A stretch of DNA of 64,000 nucleotides from Catenulispora sp. GP43 (GCF_041260665.1 NZ_JBGCCT010000010.1:1-64000); one strand, 5' to 3'; shown: positions 52,295 to 62,188, numbered from the stretch's first letter. The notes: a model not told the origin generated them from the sequence alone. Numbers and translations: made by a program.

Positions 52295-52438
52295 ATGACC
52301 GCCACCCAGGACTTCCTCGCCACGAGCCTGCACCACGGCGACCTCCAGCTCGACGAGATCCCCGTCCCGGACCCGGCGGCACCTTCGACGGCCCTGTTCT
52401 CTGTTCCTTCCCCCGCTCAGGAGCCCACCGATGATTGA
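52295..52438 (+). CDS. Short ORF resembling the N-terminus of a zinc alcohol dehydrogenase
   Basis: 47 residues (ATG 52295), containing LHHGDLQLDEIPVPDP, which looks like the opening strand-turn of MDR alcohol dehydrogenases (usually followed by the catalytic domain). Here the frame ends after 47 residues, 8 bp into the MFS gene (overlap 52431-52438). Probably a gene stump now serving translational coupling; a genuine small protein is possible. Confidence 0.45.
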   Translation: MTATQDFLATSLHHGDLQLDEIPVPDPAAPSTALFSVPSPAQEPTDD

Positions 52439-53891
52439 AGAACTCTCCCCGATCGCGTCCTTCACAGCGGCGCCCCGCTCCCGGCGGCTGAGCCAGACGG
52501 CGGTGGTCAGCGTCGTGTTCGTGGCGGCGATGTTCATGAACATCATGGACATCACCATCGTCAACGTGGCCCTGCCCGCCATCGGCCGCCAGTTCCGGGT
52601 CACCGAGGCCTCGTTGGACGCGGTCGCCACCGGATACCTGGTCAGCCTGGCGGTGTTCATCCCCGCCGCCGGCTGGCTGGGAGACCGGTTCGGGACCAAG
52701 CGGGTCCTGTTGCTCGCGATCGGCGTGTTCACCGCCGCCTCAGTGCTCTGCGGCCTGGCCGGGAGCCTCGGCGAACTCGTCGCCTTCCGAGTGCTGCAAG
52801 GAGCGGGCAGCGGCATGATGACCCCGGTCGGCATGGCCATGCTCTACCGCGCGTTCCCGCCGCACGAGCGGCTGCGGGCATCCTCCATCCTCACCATCCC
52901 CACGGCGGTGGCGCCCGCGCTCGGCCCGGTCCTCGGCGGCGCGCTGGTGACGGACCTGTCCTGGCGCTGGGTCTTCTTCATCAACCTGTTCATCGGCCTG
53001 GCCGCGATCGCCTTCGGCGCGATCTTCCTCGACGAACAACGCCAGGCCCGCCCCGGACGCTTCGACCTGGCCGGTTTCGTGCTGTCCGGTGCGGGGTTCG
53101 CCGCCGTGATGTACGGGATCAGCCAGGGACCGGGCATCGGCTGGGGCCGGCCTCGGATCTTCGGCAGCATCGCCGCGGGCGCAGTGGTCCTGGTGCTACT
53201 GGTACGCATCGAGTTGCGCTCCGACGCTCCGCTGCTGCGGCTGCGCCTGCTGGGCAACCGCCTGTTCCGCTCCACGAGCACCGCGATGGCGGTCGCCACG
53301 GCGGCGTTCCTCGGCGCGCTGTTCGTCGTTCCGCTGTTCTTCCAGCTCGGCCTGGGACTCAGTGCGCTGCAATCCGGACTCAACACCCTGCCCGAAGCCT
53401 TCGGGGTCATGGCCGGCGCCCAACTGGGTTCCCGCGTCCTCTACCGCCGCCTGGGCCCCCGCCGTCTCATAGTCCTCGGCCTGACGGGCATGGCGGCGGG
53501 CGTCGCGCTGATGGCGACCGTCGACTCGCGCGCCGACCTGGGGTGGATGCGGCTGCTGATGCTCGGCATGGGACTGGCCATGGGACAGGTCGTCGTCTCC
53601 ACCCAGGCGGCCACCTTCGCGACCATCTCCCCGGCGGACACCGGCCACGCCTCGTCGCTGTTCTCCATGACCCGCCAGCTCGGCAGCGCCGCGGGCATCG
53701 CCGTGCTCGCCACCGTCTTCACCGCCGTCGGCACCACCCGGCACACCGCCCACGGCGCGGTACCGAACCTGACTGCCTACCACGCCGCGTTCCTCGTCGC
53801 CGCGGCGCTCGCGGTCGCGGCCGTCGTGCCCGCACTGGCCGTTCAGGACGCTGACGCCGCGAGCGCCATGCCCCCAACCGCACCGCGCTGA
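52431..53891 (+). CDS. MFS drug exporter, DHA2 (EmrB/QacA) family
   Basis: 486 residues, about 14 membrane helices. DHA2 signatures: MDITIVNVALPAIGRQF (motif D1) in TM1, GWLGDRFGTKRVLL (motif A) between TM2 and TM3, and GPVLGGALVTDLSWRWVFFINL (motif C/G). Exports hydrophobic drugs or metabolites with proton antiport. Last gene of the TetR-controlled operon. Confidence 0.93.
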   Translation: MIEELSPIASFTAAPRSRRLSQTAVVSVVFVAAMFMNIMDITIVNVALPAIGRQFRVTEASLDAVATGYLVSLAVFIPAAGWLGDRFGTKRVLLLAIGVFTAASVLCGLAGSLGELVAFRVLQGAGSGMMTPVGMAMLYRAFPPHERLRASSILTIPTAVAPALGPVLGGALVTDLSWRWVFFINLFIGLAAIAFGAIFLDEQRQARPGRFDLAGFVLSGAGFAAVMYGISQGPGIGWGRPRIFGSIAAGAVVLVLLVRIELRSDAPLLRLRLLGNRLFRSTSTAMAVATAAFLGALFVVPLFFQLGLGLSALQSGLNTLPEAFGVMAGAQLGSRVLYRRLGPRRLIVLGLTGMAAGVALMATVDSRADLGWMRLLMLGMGLAMGQVVVSTQAATFATISPADTGHASSLFSMTRQLGSAAGIAVLATVFTAVGTTRHTAHGAVPNLTAYHAAFLVAAALAVAAVVPALAVQDADAASAMPPTAPR

Positions 53892-54030
53892 TCGCGCGAG
53901 CGGACCCGCGGGTCGGCGGCCAGGCCCGCGCCGGTCGTTCCGGTGATCGACCGGTTACCGACCTGCTGTTCGTCGGCACGGCCGCGACTGCGCCATGTGG
54001 GCGACCCGCAGCCGGCCCGACCTCAGCGCG

Positions 54031-54090
54031 AAGCGTTCACCGGTACTGCGAAGCGCTCACCGGTACTGCGAAGCGCTCACCGGTACTCGG
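54031..54090. repeat. Three 20-bp tandem repeats overlapping a stop codon
   Basis: Units 54031-54050, 54051-54070 and 54071-54090 (AAGCGCTCACCGGTACTGCG with small changes). The last contains the stop of the minus-strand flavodoxin-like gene at 54077, so the array duplicates that gene's terminal codons. Confidence 0.9.
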
Positions 54091-54796
54091 GATTCTCGAA
54101 GTCGAACCGGCACCCGGCATCCCACTCCGAGCGCTGGTTGCCGTGCGCCGGGATCCCGCCGGCCTCCTTCAACAGCTTCGCCAGGTGCATCAGGTTCCAG
54201 GTCATGAAGGTCGTGTTCCGGTTGGTGAAGTCGTTGTCCGGACCGCCGGAACCCGGGTCCAGATACGACGGCCCGGGCCCGGCCTCGCCGATCCAGCCGG
54301 CGTCGGCCTGCGGCGGGATCGTGTAGCCCAGATGCTGCAGGCTGTAGAGGATGTTCATCGCGCAGTGCTTCACGCCGTCCTCGTTGCCGGTGATCAGGCA
54401 GCCTCCGACCCGGCCGTAGTAGGCGTACTGCCCGGCCGAGTTCACAACGCTGGAGTTCGCGTACAGCCGTTCGATGACGCGTTTCATCACCGAGCTGTTG
54501 TCGCCCAGCCAGATCGGCCCGGCCAGCACCAGGATGTCGGCGGCCATCACCTGCTCGTGGATGCCGGGCCAGGCATCGGTGGCCCAGCCGTGTTCGGTCA
54601 TGTCCGGCCACACTCCGGTGGCGATGTCGTGATCGACGGCCCGCAGTACCGATGACCGCACACCGTGCTTGTCCATGATGGCCCGACTGACGTCGACCAG
54701 CCCCTGCGTGTTGCTGGCCTCCGGCGACTTCTTGAGGGTGCAGTTGATGAACAGCGCCCGAAGCCCGTCGAACCGCCAACCGTCTGTGTCCGTCAT
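54077..54796 (-). CDS. Flavodoxin-fold NAD(P)H-dependent oxidoreductase
   Basis: 239 residues from ATG 54796. Flavodoxin-like: ALFINCTLKKSPEASNTQ (flavin phosphate loop), DILVLAGPIWLGDNSSVMKRVIER and YGRVGGCLITGNEDGVKH. Predicted FMN reductase or quinone reductase. The longer start at 54904 is rejected because the extension lacks an RBS. Its 3' end is duplicated in tandem. Confidence 0.85.
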   Translation of the reverse strand: MTDTDGWRFDGLRALFINCTLKKSPEASNTQGLVDVSRAIMDKHGVRSSVLRAVDHDIATGVWPDMTEHGWATDAWPGIHEQVMAADILVLAGPIWLGDNSSVMKRVIERLYANSSVVNSAGQYAYYGRVGGCLITGNEDGVKHCAMNILYSLQHLGYTIPPQADAGWIGEAGPGPSYLDPGSGGPDNDFTNRNTTFMTWNLMHLAKLLKEAGGIPAHGNQRSEWDAGCRFDFENPEYR

Positions 54797-54897
54797 GAGC
54801 CCAGCCAAACACGCCGACGGGCGACATGCCCTGTGCAGTCCGTACAGTTCACCACTCGGTAAGGAAGCGGGCCGCATGGCGCTGGGGGTGTTGCCTT

Positions 54898-55175
54898 TCA
54901 GCACCCTGAGGGCGCGGGAGTACCCGACGGCACCTCCAGGATGCTCCCGCCGTATCCGGCCGCGCCGGCGACGTGCTTGACCGTGTTCGTGACGTGGCTC
55001 AGGTACGCCGGCTCGTCAGTGGGATCCCACCAGGCCGGTATGGTGCTCGCCGCGCCGGCGTCGTCCACCTCGTGGCTGGTCACCCAGCCGGCGGGGCTGC
55101 CCTCACGACCAGGGCGCCGATGACGGCGGCCGGAAGCATTATCGGGAATCGCTTCGTACGTTTCTTGGAAATCAT
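54898..55175 (-). pseudogene. Frameshifted small secreted protein
   Basis: ATG 55175 (GAGAAAGAG upstream) starts a signal-peptide-like MISKKRTKRFPIMLPAAV sequence that hits TGA at 55080-55082. A second frame from GTG 55083 continues plausibly with SHEVDDAGAASTIPAWWDPTDEPAYL and ends in a cysteine at 54898. The two frames overlap at GTGA, which fits a single broken secreted protein of about 90 residues, although two coupled ORFs are possible. No family recognised. Confidence 0.45.
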
Positions 55176-55237
55176 CGCATTCTCTTTCTCGGGGCAGGCC
55201 GGAACAAAGTAATTCACAAGCAAGTTAGGGTTCAGAC

Positions 55238-55681
55238 GTGACAGAACTCGCAGACTTCGCCCGAGTAGCCGCCGGAGACCACGGACTGTGCGTAGCCTCC
55301 ACCCTGCGGCCCGACGGCACGATCCACTCCTCCTTGGTCAACGCCGGCGTGCTCAGCCATCCCACGCATGGCCGCGACGTCGCCGCGTTCGTGGCGATCG
55401 GCGGCAGCAGGAAGCTGACCCACCTGCGGGCCCGGCCGCAGGCCACGCTCACCGCTCGCACGGGCTGGGACTGGGCCAGTGTCGACGGGACGGTCGAGCT
55501 CATCGGACCGGACGACCCCTACGCCGGCATCGACGGCGAGGGACTCCGCCTGCTCCTGCGCGCGATCTTCACGGCGGCCGGCGGAACGCACGACGACTGG
55601 CCGACCTACGACCGCGTCATGGCCGAAGAACGCCGCACCGCCGTGTTGATCACACCGGGCCGCGTGTACTCCAACGCATAA
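55238..55681 (+). CDS. PPOX-class F420-dependent oxidoreductase-like protein
   Basis: 147 residues from GTG 55238. Split-barrel pattern: LCVASTLRPDGTIHSSLVNAGVL, RKLTHLRARPQATLTARTGWDWASVDGTVELIGPDD. This is the actinobacterial PPOX/FDOR family, which usually binds F420 or FMN. Substrate unknown. Stands alone, convergent with the sigma-GH fusion. Confidence 0.85.
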   Translation: MTELADFARVAAGDHGLCVASTLRPDGTIHSSLVNAGVLSHPTHGRDVAAFVAIGGSRKLTHLRARPQATLTARTGWDWASVDGTVELIGPDDPYAGIDGEGLRLLLRAIFTAAGGTHDDWPTYDRVMAEERRTAVLITPGRVYSNA

Positions 55682-55726
55682 CGGAGACGGCACAGATACG
55701 CCCAGGCCCCGGCATTCTGCTCCAGC

Positions 55727-57697
55727 TCACCGCGGGTACTGACCGAACACCTGATGCAGGATGTCCATGTAGACCCCGTGGCCGCTGGGACTGGCCCAGG
55801 CGGTGGCCGATTCGGCGGCGGTGCCCTCACCCCACTCGTTGTACGAGATGATCAGCTGGAACGGCGCGCCGGAGCGGGCGACGGTGGTGACGTCCTGCTT
55901 GAAGCGCGCCGGATCGCGCGGAACAGCCGGGGTCTGCGTGTCGTACTTCCAGAACCCGGGTGAGGTCACGGCCGAATATCCGTTCTGGACGTCGAGGTCG
56001 TCCACGTACTGGTGCCAGCCCTGAGGCTGGTCGGCGCACTGGCGGTAGCCGCCGAAGACTTTGAGGACCACGTAGTAGTGCGCGGTGCGGTTCGCCTCGG
56101 CCCAGCGCGCGGCCATGCCGCAGCCGTCCGAGCCGTCGGCGTAGACGAAGATCACCGGCAGGCCGTTGATGTGCAGCCACGCCTTCTGGTCGGAGTACTT
56201 GCGCAGATAGACCAGGTCGTCGGCGATCTGGGCGGACGAGGGATCGCCGTAGGCCTCCTGCTCGTAGTACGCCGACCAGGAGAAGCCGAGCTTCGCCGCC
56301 TCGGCCATCAGCAGCGGCGTCCGCTTGTCCTCGCGCCGCCCCTGGCCCCACCACGAGATGATCCCGGACTGGAGCCCGCCGTACTGCATGTCCCGGATCT
56401 GCCGGTCGACGGTCGACACCTGGTCCACGCTGTAGTCGCCGGCCGAGGGGGTGTAGTGGCTGCCATTGTCGGCGAAGTTCTCGGGATACCAGGGGTAGTA
56501 GAAGGCCGCGCGCACCGGGAGCGCGGTGTTGACGATCGTCGAGGAAGCCGAGGCGGAGGAAGGGATCGAGCTCGGCTGCGTCGGCTTGGGCGTCGTGGTG
56601 GGCTGGGACGCCGGCGAGCTCGCGCCAGGGCTCGACGATGCGGACGAACCCGGCGTCGGCGGAGCCGTGGGAGTGTTCGGGCCGATGCTGTCCGCGGCTC
56701 GCGCCGGGGAAGCACTCGCGTACCGGATGCCCACTCCCCCGGCCACCACGGCGAGCGCCACGAATCCTGCGACGGTCGCCTTGCCCGCGCCGGACAAGGC
56801 GGTCCAGTGGACCATGCGATGGCCCCGCCCGGCCGCCTGACGCACGCTACGGTTCGCGGCGCGCCGCCCGAGAGCAGCCGAGCCGGAGCCCACACCCTTC
56901 ATCGTCAGCGCCGTCACCACCACGCGCAGTCCCACTGCGACCGGCACCAACGCCAAGCCCGCCAACAGGAACTCGGCGGGAACCAGATCCTGTTGAAGCA
57001 CGCCACAGGACGGACACTCGCGCACATGACGCGCGATGCGCTTGCGCCACAGCCCCTCGGGCCGGCCGTCCCAGCGCGCGCAAACCCCGGCCAACTCCGG
57101 GCAGCGCGGCGTGGCCGCCAGCGCACGCACCACCGAGCGCGCCGTCTCCAGCCGCGCCTTGGTGCGGTGCACGAGCACGGCGGCCTTCGCCGGGCTGACG
57201 TCCATCGCGGCCGCCAGCTCGGACCGCGTCAGATGCCCGGCGGTCTCCAGCCACCACAGGGACAGCAGCTGCCGGTCTTCGGCGTCCAGCCAGCGCGTGG
57301 CCCGCGCCACTTCCAGCCGCTGCTCGCTCAGGCCCAGCGAGGCTATGGTCAGGTCGACGAAGTCGGCCCCGGGATCGGCCAGCGCGTCGGCTTCGTACTG
57401 TGCGGCATCCGGCACCGACCGCCGCCGGCTGTCGTGGCGGCGCACCTCGCGCATCGCGATGGCCACCAGCCAGGAGCGGAAGGCCTCGGGATCGCGCAAC
57501 TGCGGCAGGTCGCGCACGGCTTGGAACATGACCTCCTGGACCACGTCGTCCACCTCGACGGAGCGCCGCAGCGCCCGCCCGACCACGTTGTAGACCAGCG
57601 GCAGATACGCGCCGATCAGCACATCCAGGGCCCGGCCGTCGCCGGCGCGGGCCGCTTCGACCGTCCTGGCGTCCGGTGCCCGGTTCGCTTCCGTCAT
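55727..57697 (-). CDS. ECF sigma factor fused to zinc-finger, membrane helix and extracellular GH99-like domain
   Basis: 656 residues. Region 2 at about 10-95 (VDDVVQEVMFQAVRDLPQL; FRSWLVAIAMREVRRHDSRRR), region 4 at 130-190, a ZAS-like zinc motif H224-x3-C228-x2-C231, a hydrophobic stretch at about 240-265 and a second at 307-324. A Ser/Thr/Pro-rich spacer (about 335-390) leads to a glycoside hydrolase domain (395-656) with FYYPWYPENF, GIISWWGQG and YNEWGEGTAAE, the last matching the catalytic NEWxE of GH99/GH71-like enzymes. It thus joins cytoplasmic sigma and anti-sigma parts to an outer enzyme or sensor. Confidence 0.88.
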   Translation of the reverse strand: MTEANRAPDARTVEAARAGDGRALDVLIGAYLPLVYNVVGRALRRSVEVDDVVQEVMFQAVRDLPQLRDPEAFRSWLVAIAMREVRRHDSRRRSVPDAAQYEADALADPGADFVDLTIASLGLSEQRLEVARATRWLDAEDRQLLSLWWLETAGHLTRSELAAAMDVSPAKAAVLVHRTKARLETARSVVRALAATPRCPELAGVCARWDGRPEGLWRKRIARHVRECPSCGVLQQDLVPAEFLLAGLALVPVAVGLRVVVTALTMKGVGSGSAALGRRAANRSVRQAAGRGHRMVHWTALSGAGKATVAGFVALAVVAGGVGIRYASASPARAADSIGPNTPTAPPTPGSSASSSPGASSPASQPTTTPKPTQPSSIPSSASASSTIVNTALPVRAAFYYPWYPENFADNGSHYTPSAGDYSVDQVSTVDRQIRDMQYGGLQSGIISWWGQGRREDKRTPLLMAEAAKLGFSWSAYYEQEAYGDPSSAQIADDLVYLRKYSDQKAWLHINGLPVIFVYADGSDGCGMAARWAEANRTAHYYVVLKVFGGYRQCADQPQGWHQYVDDLDVQNGYSAVTSPGFWKYDTQTPAVPRDPARFKQDVTTVARSGAPFQLIISYNEWGEGTAAESATAWASPSGHGVYMDILHQVFGQYPR

Positions 57698-57804
57698 CCT
57701 CGCTTCCTTCGCTGCCGCAGACTCGCTGTCGTGCTGTCATAGAAGGGAGGGCTGCGGCGCGCCCGAGCATTGCACAAACTTCGTGGCCGACTTCGTTTCT
57801 GTCC

Positions 57805-58392
57805 TTATGACGGATCCACGGACGCCAGTCCGCCAATGAGGGCCGGCAACGAGTCGCGCAGGATGTCCAGTAGCTCTTCGCGAGGAATACTCGGCGTAGC
57901 AGTCCAGGCCAGCACGGTGTCCTCGACGAACCCGAACCAGCCGTGCAGCAGCAGATCCACTCGCGGATCGCGGGGATCGCCGGGATCGCCGAGTGTCCGG
58001 CGCGCGCGGTCGACGAAGACCGCCCGGGTCCGCTCGTAGATGTCGATCACGTAGTCGGCTCCGCCAGCCGCACCGCGGAACAGCGCCAGATACGGCACGC
58101 GCCGCCGCTCGACGAAGGCGAGGTACGCCTCCAGCGTCTGCGCGAGCTGTTCGGCCGGCGGCGCCGCCGGATCCGGCTCGGTCTGCCTGACCAGGCGGTT
58201 CGCGGCCGCCTGCACCACAGCCGTGTAGTAGTCCCGCTTGCTCGGGAAGTAGTGGAACAACAGCCCGCGTGAGATGCCGGCCTCGGCGCCGATCTCGTCC
58301 AGCGACAGCTCGTGGATGGGACGCTCGGTGAGTTGGCGCAGCCCGATGCCGATGAGCTGTTTGCGGCGCTCCTCCGCGGTGAGCCTGGCCAT
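57805..58392 (-). CDS. TetR family transcriptional regulator
   Basis: 195 residues. HTH: ERRKQLIGIGLRQLTERPIHELSLDEIGAEAGISRGLLFHYFPSKRDYYTAVV. ATG 58392 overlaps the SDR stop (ATGA). Last gene of the ACAD-APH-phosphatase-SDR operon, and thus the best candidate to bind the two palindromes at 62136 and 62168. Confidence 0.92.
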   Translation of the reverse strand: MARLTAEERRKQLIGIGLRQLTERPIHELSLDEIGAEAGISRGLLFHYFPSKRDYYTAVVQAAANRLVRQTEPDPAAPPAEQLAQTLEAYLAFVERRRVPYLALFRGAAGGADYVIDIYERTRAVFVDRARRTLGDPGDPRDPRVDLLLHGWFGFVEDTVLAWTATPSIPREELLDILRDSLPALIGGLASVDPS

Positions 58393-59159
58393 CAGACGGT
58401 GGTGCCGATACCGCCGTCGACCGGGATGACGGCACCGGTGACGTACGCCCCGGCGCGAGAACTGAGGTAGACCGCGACGCCGGCCATGTCGTCCGGGCGG
58501 CCGATGCGGCGCAGCGGAGCCGAGGCGGCGATCGCCTCGCCGAAGGCGTCCAGGGTGGCGGCCATCATCTTGGACTCGAAGGGCCCGGGCGCGACGGCGT
58601 TGACGGTGATGCCGCGGGGACCGAGTTCGCGGGCCAGGACCCGGGTCAGATGGTGCAGCCCGGCCTTGCTGGCCGCGTAGGAGTACGTCGGCAGACCGCT
58701 GACATGCAGCCCGTCGATGCTGCCGACGTTGACGACGCGCGCCGGGTCCTCGTCGGTGGCCGCCGCCTCCAGCAGGTCCAGGCAGGCGCGGGTGAGGAAG
58801 AACGGCGACTTCAGGTTCAGGTCGACGACTTTGTCCCAGGCGGACGCCGGGAACTCCTCGATCGGCGCGCCCCAAGTCGCGCCGGCGTTGTTGATGAGGA
58901 TGTGCAACTCCGATGTCCGCGAGCGGAGTTCGGCGGCCAGGCGCAGGCATTCGTCCTCGGTCGAGAGGTCGGCCGGGATCGCCTCGACGGCACCGTACTC
59001 TTGCAGATCCTTCGCCGCGGCTTCGCAGGCGTCGGCTTTCCGTGAGCTGATGTAGACGCGGGCACCGGCCTGGAGCAGGCCGCGCGCCATCATCATCCCG
59101 ATGCCCCGGGTGCCACCGGTGACCAGGGCGGTCTTGCCGGAGAGGTCGAAGAGGTCCAT
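58392..59159 (-). CDS. Short-chain dehydrogenase/reductase (FabG-like 3-hydroxyacyl/oxoacyl reductase)
   Basis: 255 residues. TGGTRGIG (about 14-21), NNAGATWG, catalytic S in NVGSIDGL, Y-x-x-x-K in SYAASKAG, and PVDGGIG near the end. FabG-type; in this operon it could oxidise a 3-hydroxyacyl-CoA. Coupled to the TetR gene by ATGA. Confidence 0.92.
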   Translation of the reverse strand: MDLFDLSGKTALVTGGTRGIGMMMARGLLQAGARVYISSRKADACEAAAKDLQEYGAVEAIPADLSTEDECLRLAAELRSRTSELHILINNAGATWGAPIEEFPASAWDKVVDLNLKSPFFLTRACLDLLEAAATDEDPARVVNVGSIDGLHVSGLPTYSYAASKAGLHHLTRVLARELGPRGITVNAVAPGPFESKMMAATLDAFGEAIAASAPLRRIGRPDDMAGVAVYLSSRAGAYVTGAVIPVDGGIGTTV

Positions 59160-59207
59160 GGGTGTGTCCTGTCTGTCGCGGGAGGTCAGCGGTGGGAAAG
59201 CGGTAGG

Positions 59208-59825
59208 TCAGCGGTAGGTGAGCAGCGAACGGTCGGCGGCGAGATGGGCGTGGTCGTTGAAGGTGAGCAGGCTCGTGCCCCGGGAGCCGTGAACGAGGGT
59301 GGTGATGCCCACGTTGACGGACACCCGGTTGAGCGCCACGATTCCGGCCGGCGGGACACCCAGCAGCGCGCCGCAAACAGCGGCGATGACGCCGCCAGAT
59401 GTGACGACGATCGCGTTGCGAGCAGCGCCCGAGACCGCGGCCAAGGCGGCGACGGCGTCGTCCTGGAAGGCCTGCCAGCCGCCGTCCGGGTCTTCGATCC
59501 AGCTGGTGAGCGCGTGGTCGACGTAGTCCTGGACGGTCCCGGTGGCCGCCATCGGGTAGCGGGTCAGCAGGTCGAGGTGGTCGTACTCGTTCCAGCGCGG
59601 ATCGACGTGTGCCGCGACGTCCAGGCCGGCGGCCGCGATGAGGGCGTCGGCGGTGTCGCGCTGACGGTCCAGAGTCCCGCAGACGACGAACGGATCGCGC
59701 AGTCCCCGGCGGGCGAACTCCGTCCCGGCGACCCTGGCCTGCCGGTCGCCGAGGGCTGACAGCACGTCGTAGTCGGCGGCGTCGGCCGAGGCCTGGCCGT
59801 GCCGCACGAGGTGGATGACGGGCAT
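59208..59825 (-). CDS. Histidine phosphatase superfamily protein (phosphoglycerate mutase-like)
   Basis: 205 residues from ATG 59825. Catalytic LVRHGQAS (R8, H9), GTLDRQRDTADAL (second Arg region), the acid in RWNEYDHLD, and the second histidine in VTSGGVIAAV-region (SGG in place of the usual SHG, so a key residue appears changed). Possibly a phosphatase of phosphorylated CoA or metabolite intermediates; the changed motif lowers confidence in catalysis. Confidence 0.82.
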   Translation of the reverse strand: MPVIHLVRHGQASADAADYDVLSALGDRQARVAGTEFARRGLRDPFVVCGTLDRQRDTADALIAAAGLDVAAHVDPRWNEYDHLDLLTRYPMAATGTVQDYVDHALTSWIEDPDGGWQAFQDDAVAALAAVSGAARNAIVVTSGGVIAAVCGALLGVPPAGIVALNRVSVNVGITTLVHGSRGTSLLTFNDHAHLAADRSLLTYR

Positions 59826-59833
59826 GGGCTCCC

Positions 59834-60909
<1,076 letters not shown>

Positions 60910-60913
<4 letters not shown>

Positions 60914-62121
60914 CGCTGGGCCGTGTACTGCGCGAGCTCCAGCTTGGCGACCACGCCGCGGTGCACCTCGTCCGGTCCGTCCGCGAGCCGCAGCGCGCGG
61001 GCCACGGTCCAGGCCGCCGCCAGCGGGAAGTCGTCGGTCAGCCCGGCGCCGCCGTGCAGCTGCATGGCCATGTCGACGACGTTCTGCGCCATGAGCGGAA
61101 CCGCCACCTTGATCTGCGACACCTGCGAAAGCGCGCCCAGGATGCCTTGGGTGTCCAGCAGCCAGGCGGTGTGCAGGACCAGCAGCCGCGCGGAGTCGAT
61201 CGCGATCCGCGCGTCGGCGATCCGCTCCCGGTTGCCGCCCAGGTTGACCAGCGGCTTGCCGAAGGCAGTGCGCTCGACACCTCGGCGGCAGGCCGCCTCC
61301 AGCGCCATCTCGGCCAGGCCGATCAGCCGCATGCAGTGGTGGACCCGGCCGGGACCGAGCCGGCTCTGCCCGATCTCGAAGCCGCGGCCCGGGCCGCCGA
61401 CGACCGCCGAGACCGGCAGGCGCACGTCGGTGAAGGTCACCTCGCCGTGGCCGCTGGGCTCGTCGTAGCGGCCCATCACCGGCAGCATCCGCTCCACCGT
61501 GACACCCGGGGCGTCCTTGGGGACCGCCACGATCGAGTGCTGCCGATAGCGGTCGGCGTCGGGCTCGGTCAGGGCCATGACCAGCAACAGCGCGCAGCGC
61601 GGAGCGCCGAGGCCGGTGCTGAACCACTTGCGGCCGTTGAGCACGACTTCGTCGCCCTCGACGACCGCCGTGGCCTGCATGGTGGTCGCGTCCGAGGAGG
61701 CCACATCCGGCTCGGTCATGCAGAACGCCGACCGGATCTCGCCGGCCAGCAGCGGTTCCAGCCAGCGGCGCTTCTGCTCTTCGCTGCCGAAGTGGTGCAG
61801 GACCTCCATGTTCCCGGAGTCCGGGGCATTGCAGTTGAAGACCTCTGCGGCCAGGTAGGACCGGCCCATCAGCTCGGCCAACGGCGCGTACTCCACTGTG
61901 GAGAGCCCGGAGACGTCGGGCAGGAACAGGTTCCACAGACCAGCCTCGCGCGCCTTGGCCTTGAGCGCCTCCACAGCGGGATAGGTGCGCCACCGCTGGT
62001 CCGGTGCGGCGGCCGACAGCTCCCGCACGTGCCTCTTCTCGACGGGCGCGACCTCGGCCTCGATGAAGGTGCGGACCCGCTCTGCGTACTCCTGCCCTCG
62101 TCGCGACTGGGCGAAATCCAT
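60910..62121 (-). CDS. Acyl-CoA dehydrogenase
   Basis: 403 residues from ATG 62121, with GGGAGG 4 nt upstream. FAD-binding motifs: SAFCMTEPDVASSDATTMQ and RKWFSTGLG, then ALRLADGPDEVHR near the end and QLHGGAGLTDDFPLA. The usual catalytic glutamate region differs from standard short-chain ACADs, as in ACAD10/11-type members. Coupled to the APH-like kinase, as in 4-hydroxyacyl-CoA pathways where the ACAD eliminates phosphate. Confidence 0.92.
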
Positions 62122-62135
62122 GGAGCCTCCCTTGT

Positions 62136-62148
62136 TGAGCATTGCTCA
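62136..62148. promoter_or_regulatory. Palindromic operator A
   Basis: TGAGCATTGCTCA, a perfect 6-1-6 palindrome, 15 bp before the ACAD start codon. Probable TetR site. Confidence 0.8.
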
Positions 62149-62167
62149 GTAAGGGTACCCCGCTGTC

Positions 62168-62178
62168 GAGCAGTGCTC
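62168..62178. promoter_or_regulatory. Palindromic operator B
   Basis: GAGCAGTGCTC, a perfect 5-1-5 palindrome sharing the GAGCA-N-TGCTC core with operator A. Centres are 31 bp apart, about three helical turns. Confidence 0.8.
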
Positions 62179-62188
62179 AATAGGGCGG

